This document shows, piece by piece, positions 49,501-61,500 of a stretch of DNA of 64,000 bases. Source of the stretch: Hydractinia symbiolongicarpus (lineage: Eukaryota > Cnidaria > Hydrozoa > Anthoathecata > Hydractiniidae); contig NC_079878.1 in the NCBI RefSeq assembly GCF_029227915.1, positions 250,001 through 314,000 on the forward strand, given 5' to 3'. The number at the start of each line of letters is the position of its first letter. The first letter of the stretch is position 1. Position numbers and translations under genes: made by a program. The notes under the pieces were generated by a model. That model searched no databases. It was not told the origin of the DNA and worked only from the letters and a program-made list of their open reading frames with translations.

Positions 49501-52500
49501 AGACATATTCTAGTGAATGTTACATGAGGCGTTACTCTTGTCAGAATAATATTGCTGTTGGTATTTTTAAACAAGGACCGTGTTGTAAGTTCTTTTGCAA
49601 ATTAAGTATGTTTTATATTTATAACTTTTTCAGTGTTTAAGATTAAAACTTTAACTTTTTAAGGTTTTTAATGTGCACAGTAAATCATTTAAAAATCGAC
49701 GTTTCACCAATCACTTAAACTTGAACAATTTTCTTATATCTTGCTGAGATCTTTTTTGCAATTAATCACTATTAAAATGACTAATAATATAAAGAGGAAA
49801 GGTATCGATTATTGTGAACTAGATGAGAATGCTACTGATAAATCACATGAGTCTCTTACATATTTTTTTTTTGTTTTTAGCTATTAATAGTGATATTGAT
49901 ATGATATACCTTATTGACAGTTCCGATGGTGTTTCCACAGAAACATTTAAAGCATTTAAATCATTTGTTGCCAAAGATGTAAAAACAAAAGACTTTAAAA
50001 GCGGCAAAATCCATGTTGGTATTCTAAACTATGCCTCTGATGCTGTTTTGCAATTATCACCTAAAAATGGTATCAGTGAAACTATTGTAAATAATGTTCT
50101 TTCCAAAATGGGAAGAATAAATGGAAAAAGAAACTTTAAACTCACATTCCAATACATACTTGATGCAATTGTGAAAAATCCACTATTTGTTAGAAAAAAT
50201 TCCAAACGTTTGTTGGCATTGCTTGTTGATGGAAGAAGTCTTTCCTGGACTGATTCAGATGCAGCATTATTCAAAGAAAAGTTTGAAAGTGCTGACATAG
50301 ACCTGCTGATTATCACCACGGACGGAAATGTAAAAGAAGACTTAAAAGGTTTAGTTCCAAATCCTGATAACATTTTAGTTGTTGATAAAACAGATGAATT
50401 ACCAGATACATCAACAAATATTACAGATGTAATTGGTAAAATAACTGGTATGTTATTTTCACTTCACTACAAAAGCTGTGTTAATGTTTAACGTCAGATA
50501 AAAGTTCCTATGTTCTGAGGTTTGAGTGTTATCTTAGATACGTTTCTTTATTCATTATTTGTAACTGAAATTAGATTTTGAAATCTAAACGAGTTATTAG
50601 AAAAGCTCCTAAAGATAATAATAGGTCTAACATAATCATAAATGTTCACAAACGTTTAGATGCATAATCATTTGACCTTTCTTACACACCATTACAAATC
50701 TTTCTTTAGGAAAAAACGTTGAGCATAATATCATGTTTCTACTGGGTGCAACTGGTGATAAAGAACAAGAAATATTTTCTGCAGAAAAACAATTAGTTTT
50801 AAACATGGTTGATTTAGTCTCTGTACCTCCGACTAATATTGGTGTTGTGATTTATGGCTCAAATAATTATGTAGCCATACCGTTCGGACAGTATGCACAA
50901 TCAAGCGAACTTAAAAAACAAATTGCAAATTTACGTGTTTACTCATCAAACGCCAATAAAGGGAATATTATTATGCCGTTATCCCTAGGATACAAGCAAT
51001 TGACATCAACCTCTTCCAATGTCCTTGTTTTATTTGTCAATCAAAAGCCAATTAAAAAAGAAAAAGATTTTGTTCGAAGTATTCAAGATCAGGGGATAAA
51101 AGTCGTTGTCATTGGTATGGGCAACGAAGTCAGTCCCAAAGATTTGATTGATCTTACTGGAAATAGAAACGACATAGTTCTTGTTCCAAATATTAACAAT
51201 ATGAGTGCTGATACAAGCAAAAAGATTGCAGCTGTGATAAAAGCAGGTATTAGCGATGTTATTACACAAAAACGTTATTTGCTTATTTGTAGGTATCTAC
51301 TTAACAAGTCTTGTACTAAAGTCTTAATGTGTTTTTTACATCTAGATCCATGTAGCAATACCAAGTGTGACCTGCCATATTCTACATGTGTTCGGCAAAT
51401 TGATCAAACATCGTTATGTCAATGCCCTACATGTGATGAAGCGTATGCACCAGTTTGTGGGGATAATGGAAAAACATATGCAAGTGAATGTTACCTTAGG
51501 GAGGAATCTTGCAAAAGAAATGTGAAAATAACAACAACCATTGAAAAACCTTGTGGTAAGCATATATTTATTGCACTTGATGTAAATGAATTTTGGTAAT
51601 TTAAGAATGTAGAGAAATATATTAGCCATTGGTACACTTACTTATATATTGGTTGTAACAATATGTGATGAAAACATTTTTCTGTTGCAAAGTAAAATCT
51701 TGTTGTGCTTGTGCAGAAATAATTTAGGGAGGTGATGAAATTAGTACAAATTTTTAAAAAACTTTGTTAATAATACTCAGTGTAATGCTAAATTTACATT
51801 TTTTATATTTGTTATTATGCTTTTTAGGGTCTATTGATAGCGTTGATTTCATTTTTGTTTTGGATATATCAAATGCAGTGAAGTCATCTGAAATAAAAAC
51901 AATCAAAACATTAATAAAGGAATTAGTCAAAACGTCATCTGGAAATACTAATAAAACAGGAATTGGCTTTATTTTATCTGGTTACAAGAGAGACGAAATA
52001 AACAAAGTGTTACCTATTTTGGACGTTAATTCGAAGCCTTTGGAAAACATACTGGCACCTGTCGTCAAAGGAAGTGAAACAAGAGATTTTTTAAAGGCTG
52101 TAAAATTACTCAAGTCACCCATGCTAACACGGAAAGGCATCCCAAAAGTTGTTGTATTCATTTCATCTGCGCCTTTTCCAAATAATATGGAAGACTCGAT
52201 TACGCACTCATTACCCTCGTTATCAAAGCAAGAGAATGTTAGAGTACTGTTTATTGGTTTCGGATCAGCATTCAACAAAGAAAATGTCAGAGATATTATT
52301 GGTAATAGAAATAATGTGAAATTCTTACCTGGCATAAAAAGCTTCCCAAATGTGTTTGATGATATTTATGAAACTGCACAAGATCTTAAAAGTAGGTGAC
52401 AGTTTATTTACTGTACATATTTGCTAACAAATTAGAGAAAATAAGGAAATTCTGCAGTTAGTATCATGGAAAACTTTGTTATTTTCACCTTCGTCATTTA

Positions 52501-55500
52501 AATTATTTCAATCTCAAAGGTGCTTCAAAGATAAACTACATTGGATGCATGCTAACTTTGCACTCTATTGATAAAATGTAGTGTGGTCATGCTAATAATA
52601 TTCTGCAGCATAATAATAACAAAATATATATATTTATGTCCAGTACTTTTATGTTAAGAAATAAAATCAAACATGCCTTTTTTCAGATCCAAAGCCCATC
52701 ATGGATGTAGGTTTTGTACTGGGATTTACATCAGAAATGTCATCAAGTGACTTTGATAAACAACTGGATATTTCTAAAGAGCTTTTAACATCATTATCCA
52801 AGAAAACAGATAATTTGAAGGCTGGAATCATAACATATGGCAACAGTGCTATTTTGCAGGGAAAATTAACAAATACCGATGATGTAGAGAGGCTTCTTTA
52901 TTCGCTTAACCTTAAATCGGGAGATGGTAATTTAAAAGAAGCTTTGCAAGTGGCATCAGATAATTTTTTTTTACAATCTAGTGGTGGAAGACCAAATTCA
53001 GAAAAAACATTGGTTGTATTTGTTAGCGAGACAATGGAAGATGTTGAACCTGCCGTGAAGTTATTACGTGACCAAGGTGTCAACATTGTAAGTATTGGTG
53101 TTGGAGGGAAAGTTGATCAGGATACCGTTGATAAAATCACTGGTGATGGCAAAAACGGCATCCTTATTACCAAAGATAATGATCCTAAAAATATAGATGA
53201 TGTCCTAGAAAAAGCAATAGAGGATTCGTTTACGGGTATGTAATATTCAACAGTTTTTTACTATTATATTTAAAAAAGACCTTATGATTTAATTTTTTCA
53301 ATAACTTATTCAAAGATGTTATTATTGTATGGAAGTTCCAAATACAATATTGCAGAAGGACCTTCATCATTCTAAAAAAATCAAATCCTTTTTTTAATAG
53401 ATCCATGTTTATCTTCACCATGTGGAAAGGATAAAACATGTGTACGTCAATCAGGAAAAGATGTGCATTGTGTATGTCCATCATGTAGTGATGTCAAATC
53501 ACCACATTTTGTTTGTGCCAGTGATGGAAGCACCCAAGCAAGTGAATGTCACATCAAGAAGAAAGCTTGCGTGCAAAAAGAAAATATCTTCCTAATTAAT
53601 AAGAAGCCATGTGGTAATTTTTTTGTTTACACATGTAGTTAAGATCCAAATTTTTTGTTTTGTTTGTATGTTCATTTGTTTTTTATATACTTGTTTTTTG
53701 AAGTTTTCATCAAGTTGATTTCTTTCAATTTTAATTCTTGTCATTGCCGTATTCTGTGCAAATACTTTTTTTGTACCTTTTATTTATTTTTTATTTATAT
53801 AGCATTCGACAAAAAGATGGACTTAATATACCTCTTAGATGTATCCCAATTAACAAATGAAGAAACACTTGAGTCAATAAAGAATTACATAAAGAAAGAT
53901 TTAGATTCTTATAATTTTTCCACTGGAGATAATGTTAGAATGGAAATTGTTTTATTCGATGACAGTGTACGGTCCATTGTAAAGCTTGATCAAGATATAA
54001 CCAAAGATGACTATGTGAATAACATCAACAGCATCACCCTAAAAGAAAAAAAGGAAGCAGATTTCAAAAAAGCATTTTCGTATATACTCTCAAACGTTCA
54101 ATATAGGTTCAGAAAAGATGCTGCAACAGTTTTGGTCCTCATTACAACAAGCAATAACAAAAACAGTGATGCATCCAAAATGTTATCTGATGTGTCTAAA
54201 TTAAAACAAGATGGTGTAAAAATTGTTACTGTAGGCCTTGGAAAACGAGTTGATATTGATGAATTAAATAATATTGCAACTGAGCCAAACTATGTCGTAC
54301 TGATTGACGATTCATCAAAGTTAGATGAGAATGTTTCCAGCATTAAAAGGGCTGTTTCAAAATCAACAGGTAGCTCTTTTTTAGGTTGTTTTATTTTATT
54401 TTTGTTCTTTTAATTACATTATGTTAATGTGAATGTAACTTTAAAATATTTATTTTAAATGTAATTATTGTTGTTTTTGAGTTTTGAGTCTTTATGTAGC
54501 TTTTTATTTTAATATAGCAACTGCATCATCAATGGAAATTCTTTTCATACTTGGCACTGGTCAGTCTAATGAGCAAACTGCTACAAGAAACTTTGAAAGA
54601 GAAAAAGAACTTGTCATAGCACTATTGAAGAAAGATAAATATTCTCAACATGATGTTCATGCAGGTACTATAATATACAGCCCTGCTATATATAAGGATC
54701 AGTTAACTTCTAACAAGGAATATCTCATTAAAAGAATTCTTGAGTATGATAATCTTAGTGGCAATGACGTTACAAATGGATTAAACGAGGCAATTCGGGT
54801 GTTTAAAGCAAGTAATCAAAACTCGAAAACTAAATCAATAGTTTTATTTACCGATCAAAACCTTGATGACATGGCAAAAAATGCTCTTGTAAGTATTAAG
54901 GACAATGGAATGAAAGTTATCGTTGTTACGTTGGGAAAGAACAAAAAAACTGTCAATGACAAGTTCCTAAAAGAAAACAGAATTCCGTTAGTTATTGATA
55001 ATGATGATTCTCTGGTGGAGACTGTTGAGAATATTGATTCAAAATCAGGCAAAGGTAACTCATCACTTTTAATCATAGAAATGTTCCTTGACTGCTTTTG
55101 GAGATGTAAAATAAGGAAATTAGAACTTGACCAATGTGATAGTCTTTTAAAAAAATTTAAACTGAATTTAGATTATCATTAAATATTTTTTATTATTTTG
55201 AGAATATTTTAGAACTTTATCTCCTTTAAACCAAATCATTGTATCAGTGTTTTTTTATTTTTTTTAGATCCTTGCGATGAAAAAGTGTGTCACCAGTTTG
55301 CATCATGTTCACGAACAGAAACAAACACAGCGAAGTGTGTTTGTCGTCAATGTGAAAATAAATATAAAACTGTTTGTGGAAGTGACGGCTTATCATATGC
55401 CAGCCAATGTTATCTTGAATTAAGAGCTTGTCAAACAAATAAAGAGATCAATGTGGCAGCAATCAAACCATGCTGTATGTAATTCTTGTTTACTACTGCG

Positions 55501-58500
55501 TTTGATTTTAACCCTCCATTTACCAACTATTTGGTAAATTGTTCATTTTCTTTTTTCTTTTTTGTAGCTCTTACCTTAGCAAGTGACATTGTTTATGCTA
55601 TTGATACATCAAACAACATAGATTACAATGATATAGCTCAAATAGTTCAATTTATCAGTAATGACATAAATCATCATGGCAGTAAGTCTAAAATGGCCCT
55701 GGTAAACTATGGATCGAAAGCTGAAGTTATTGCTAGTTTGGATACTGATCAACAAAAATTGGTTCATGTTTTATCAAAATTGCAAAAATTGGGTGGTTCA
55801 CGTAGGATTGACAATGTGCTTGCTTTAGTTAAAGACGATATCTTTTCAAATACAGCAAAAAGTAACAACACCAAACAACTCATACTTTTTGTTGGTGGAA
55901 GATATAGCGAATCTGTTAAAGAAAGATTACTTCTATTATTAACAACTCTTAAAGAGAGAAGTGTCAAAATAATAGTTGTTGGTTTTGGAGAAAACATAAG
56001 AAAAGATGACTTCGGCTACATTGCATCTCAAGATAAAAACGTTGTTCTTGTTAATCATGTTACTGATCTTCCCAAAGTTGTTCCTGACGTCTTTGAAATC
56101 GTTGGTAAGAATACAGGTAGGAATACAGGTAAATTTTCATTCATTAAGCTTAACTTGAATCCGTTTTTGGAATACAAGCAATTAACAGAAAATAGAAAGA
56201 AATCTGGTACGGTACTGTTATGTTGTTCTTTATAGCAACATCACCAAAACTTCAACTGCTCTTCATTGTTGGTGCATCGTCATCTGATCAACAGAAGCAG
56301 TTTCACTTACAGAAAGAAACAGTGTTAAGTATTGTTGATAAGTTGTTGATTGGTAAGAAAACCAAAGTAGGAGTTCTCTCTTACGGAAGGTACCCTTCCA
56401 AAGCTATCTCAATGGGAAAGTTTATAACAAATAGGGACTTGAAAGAAGCAATTAAAATTGTAAGCAACCCTGGAGATGGTAAAAGACTGGATCTTGCTTT
56501 ATCATCAGCAAAAACCATGCTAAAGGATGCACAGATTGATGGCGTTAAACAAAAGATAATTGTAATGTTGGACCGAAGGCCTGAACCAGATGTAAAAGGA
56601 CTTATCAGAGAGCTTGAAAACACTGGCATAGAATTAATAACAATTGGATTTGGTAAGAATATAAACGATAATATTTTAAACCAAATAACGGATTCGAGCA
56701 AAAAGCATGTAAAAGGTGACAAAGATATAAAAAAAGTTGTGGATTCAGTCAAGGATGCAGTGACACCAGGTAAAGTTTATGAGTTCTCTACATTAACAGT
56801 ATGTCAGCAATTTAGTTGATTTTTATTGTTATTTTCCATAAGAGTTTCTTCAAGGTAGTGTAGTTAAACAGAAACAAAACATGTGTACTTACACATTTAG
56901 AAGTATAAATGGAACATGATGTGTAACTTTAGAGTAATTTTCATCACCTCATTAAAGTTATTTTTTTCTCTTATTGTTAGATCCATGCAAAGAAAAAGCC
57001 TGTGATTTCTTTGGTAAGTGCCTTGCTAAACCAGACAGAACAACTGATTGTGTTTGTCCAGTTTGTAAAATGGAATACAACATAGTATGTGGAAATGATG
57101 GAAACAGCTATGCTAGCTTATGCTGGATGAAGCAATATGCTTGCCAACAAAATAAAAATGTTGCTTTACTACAGACACAGCCTTGTGGTATGCGTACTTC
57201 TCTTTTTGTTTCCGATGGATGTTGTTCTGACTCCTTGACTTTTTTTTATCAGTTGTGCTACAGGCCGTTATTTTTCTTTTCTTTCTGTTTTACATAATGT
57301 TTTTGCTGTGAAAAAGAATCTGAATTGTATTTCTGTTTTGCTATAGCTATTAAACTGTGAAAATCAACGTTATCTGATCAGTGGCAATCTTTATAACTAG
57401 TTAAAGAATTTATCTGAATGATAAAGAAATTGATTACAAAAGTTTTTCAGATTGTACATATATATATATTAACCACTAGCAGTTGAATGCATTGAAGGCC
57501 CTTTAATAAGTCTTATTAATAACGTTTTTAAGCTATTTAGATAAATAAAAGAAAAGATTCCTAAACGCATTGTATTTCCTTTTTGTTAGTTATTAAGAAA
57601 GAATTGGATATTATCTTTCTACTTGACCTTTCATCTGATGTTACAACCCATCAACTTAGTGCCATGAAGGACTACGTTAAAAACATGCTCAAGTCCTTCA
57701 CTTTGTCGGTTGAAGATGTCCGAGTCGGTCTAATTGGGTTTGGTGAAACAGCACAAGAATTTGTTGAATTAAATCTTGGTACTAATCAAGATGTTATCAG
57801 TAATGGAATTTCTAAAATCAGCAAAATAGGTGGAACACGTAACCTAGATATTGGAATGATGCATATAGTTAACGAAGCCTCTAAGAGTTTTAGATTAAAT
57901 TCGAAAAAAGTTATAGTAGCATTGACAACTGGATCAGAACACCCCAAAAGACATAAAGAATTAACAGAAGCTGTAAAGAAATTAAAAGAGATGCATAGGC
58001 CCAACTTTATATTTGTTGAATTTGGGGATTCCAAATTGCGTTTTCCTAAAGTTGTAGATGAAACGACAGTCAATGCAAACACAGTAGATGAATTACCATC
58101 AACCTTCTCAAAAGTTATAAAAGAAATTGGATCTTCTGCTGGTAGGTATCCTTCACAAATCTTTTTATTTCTACAATAATATTATGTATTTTTAATGTAT
58201 TGTATTTCATCAAAAGATTATGACAAGATGCTTGTGAGATAAAATTTAAATCTTCCTTTTTATAAAAATAACATGTGTTCTGAGAGGTCTTCATTTGCCT
58301 GTGTGAGAAAATGAAAATGAAATCTCTATTGCTGTATTAACTGTATATCAACTACAACTGTTTTTGGTGATTTTGTGATTTGTGATTTATTTTTAGGCAA
58401 TCCCCACCCACTTGACATTGGTGTTTTAATTGGTGCTCAGTCTGGCGACAAGTTTGTTATGGCTAAAGAAATTCTTGAAAGAATGTTGGAAAAATATGAT

Positions 58501-61500
58501 TTCTCAAGTGGAAATAAAACAGTTGGAGTTATTTTATATGGCAAAGAACCTATTTTAAAACTTCCTGTTACCAAAGTAGTGAAAAAGACAGATCTTTTGC
58601 ACGAGATAAAAAGATTGAGGCATCCTGCAGATGGTTTCAGGTTAGATAAAGCATTGCAAAAGGCAGAACAAGAATTCTTTTCAGATTGCAGTCCTGGTAC
58701 TGTTGCTTGTCCAAACAAGATACTTCTTCTATTCACTGATCGTAAGCCAGATGAAAAGAGCATAGTACTGGCTGATAAATTTACATCTAATGATGTAAAG
58801 ATAGTATCAGTTGTGCTTGGTTTGCCAGAAAAGGATGATGTGAATAAGCTAGGGGGAAAGGATGCTGTGATTATCACACCAAAGTCTACTGATGCTGTAA
58901 AAGATATTTCTGATGATATTAAAGATGCCTTATCAATTGGTAAAGTTATTGTTTTTTTGTAGTACTTATTACAGCTTTACTTACAGAAGTAATATCATCA
59001 AGCGTCTTTTACATTCCAATTGTTTAATTTTATGTTTATTTAATCTTCTTTGTCTTGGTAACTTTACTATTATACTTCATTGATATCGATAAAAATTTTT
59101 AGAACATAAGTGGAATTTTAAGCAATGTAACATATGAAGAAAAACAATGACAAAGAACAATGTTCTGTGTCATCAAACCTATGGAGGACTAATTGTGATA
59201 TTATTTTGTTAACAGATGCCTGCAAAAATGTGAAATGTAATCATAATGGGGTCTGTGTGAAACAGGCTGATGGCTCAACGAAATGTTTATGCCCTACTTG
59301 CTCCCTGCCACTGAAAGTAGTATGCGGTTCTGATGGAAAGACATATGGTAATGAGTGTTTGATGAAGAAACGAGGTTGTTTAGATGAGGAAACAATAACA
59401 GTCACTAAGACGGAATCCTGTGGTATGTTCGTTGTAAAAGTTTATGAAATCTTATTGGCCTAATTCTTAAATTAACATATTGAAATATAGAAAAAAAACA
59501 TTCTAAAGTAATAAACTGATGTACGTCCCAGCATTTACTATAGTTTATTCAATGATAAGCATTATTTCAGATTGAATCTGTTGTTTTACTTATGTTTTAG
59601 CTGAATTAGTTTTCAGGTTCAGCATTGACAAAATAATGTGTACTTGATAGAAACTCTTTACTACGAGCCTTTACTACTATGTTTTTTCCAAATTAACCAT
59701 TCGGTTGTTGTTGTATTAGGTATTACAAATTCATTGGATGTTGTTTACATAATTGATGGTTCGTCGTCTGTTCCTCGCAAAGTTTTTGATGAAATGAGGA
59801 AGTATGTAAAAAATTCAATTAAGCTGTATAAAATATCTCCAGTAAAAACTAGATTTTCAATTGCTACATTTGGAAAAGACAGACAACACTTGCCTTTAAG
59901 TGAAGGCAGCACAGAAGAAAGTGTACGTAATGCAATTGATAACATGCAAAAATCTGGTGGAGATAGACGTATTGATCTTGAACTCCGAAAAATTGCAGAA
60001 GAAGTTAAACTTGGAAAGTTTAGAAAAGATGCCGGAAAACTTGTTGTATTGGTATTATATGGAAGAAATAATATTAATGGTGCCATTGATGTTGATGCAG
60101 CATCAAAACTTGTTAGAGGTAATTTTTTTACAGATTTTTTTATCCCTATCAAAAATTATTTGTAGATTGACTTAGATATTTTTGCATACTGTTACTTAGA
60201 TAATTAAAACATGTTAAGGAACAAGCAACAAAGCACCTTTCTTAATTGTGTCTGCAATTAGCATAAGGAAATGTAATACTGCATTGATTGGCAGTGACAA
60301 GATGAATATTTGCTTCAAAATAACATTTGTCTTTCATGTAACTAAATTTTTATAATAAAGTTGTGATTTGCATACGTTAGGTCTTGGTGTAAAAATTGCA
60401 GTCATTGGAGTAGGAGATAAGATCAACAAGGATGAATTGAACGCAATTGGTGGAGAAACGTCACCTGTTATTGTTAAGGATATCAATGAACTAGTTGACA
60501 CTATACCAGATATCTCAAAGATTGCAGCTGAAGCTTCAGGTAATTTTGTTAAGGTGCTACGTTATTACTAGACAGTACATTGCTATGTAGGAATATGAAA
60601 ATTTAACATGACATTTGTAATACAGTAAAGGAAATAAATTACCAAATTCCCTTTTTAGGAAAAGTTCAACAGTTGGACATCACTTTCATTTTGGGAGCTA
60701 GTAATAAAAGAAATGCTGATTTGCAGTCACAAGTGGCATATAAAATGATTGAAGAATATGATTTATCCTCTTCTGCAATTGCTGTGATTTTAAATAAACA
60801 AGCTTTTGCCAAGGTAGCTAAAGATATGGGACAATATGTATCAAAAAATGGACTGTTAAACTACATAATAACTCTGCGGGTAAGTAATAATTTAAATTTT
60901 TTATCTTTTTATATTTAATTATTTTTTATTAAAAAAATTTGTATTTAAATAGACTCCTATCAATGCTCGTAATTTACTGTCATCATTACGAAAAGCTGAA
61001 TCTGAAATCACCTACCGCCCTAATTCATCTAAAACAATTGTTTTATTTGTTGACAAATTGCCAACAACTGCAGATATAGAACAAGCAAGAAAGTTAAGAG
61101 AGAAGAACTTTAGAATTATTGTGGTTGGTGCTGGTTCAAAGGTTAAAAAAGAGAATTTAAAGCCTTTATCGGGTGATGTTGATAATCTCTTAATTGTTAC
61201 TGAAAAGAATGTTAATGATATTAGTAAAGAAGCAAGAGGCAAAACCAGCACAGGTAACACATTTAAAATTAACTTTTAATTTTTATGCATTTATTTATAT
61301 ATTCATTTCAATTTTAATAAACTGTTTTCTTATTTGCGATAAAAATCCCTATCTTTGTTGCAGGCATTTCATGCAATAGCTGTAAAGAACCAAAAACATG
61401 TTTAAAGAAACTCGACAACTCAGTAGAGTGCGTATGTCCACTATGTATTAAAGAAACTTTTAAACCAGTTTGTGGTAGTGATGGTAAAACGTATGCTAAT

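Noticed and set aside
50733-51599. One 288-codon exon covering vWA B5 and FS9
   Set aside because: A normal donor and acceptor bound a 99-base stretch whose peptide fits neither domain, and phases match all other cassettes; it is an intron with no stop.
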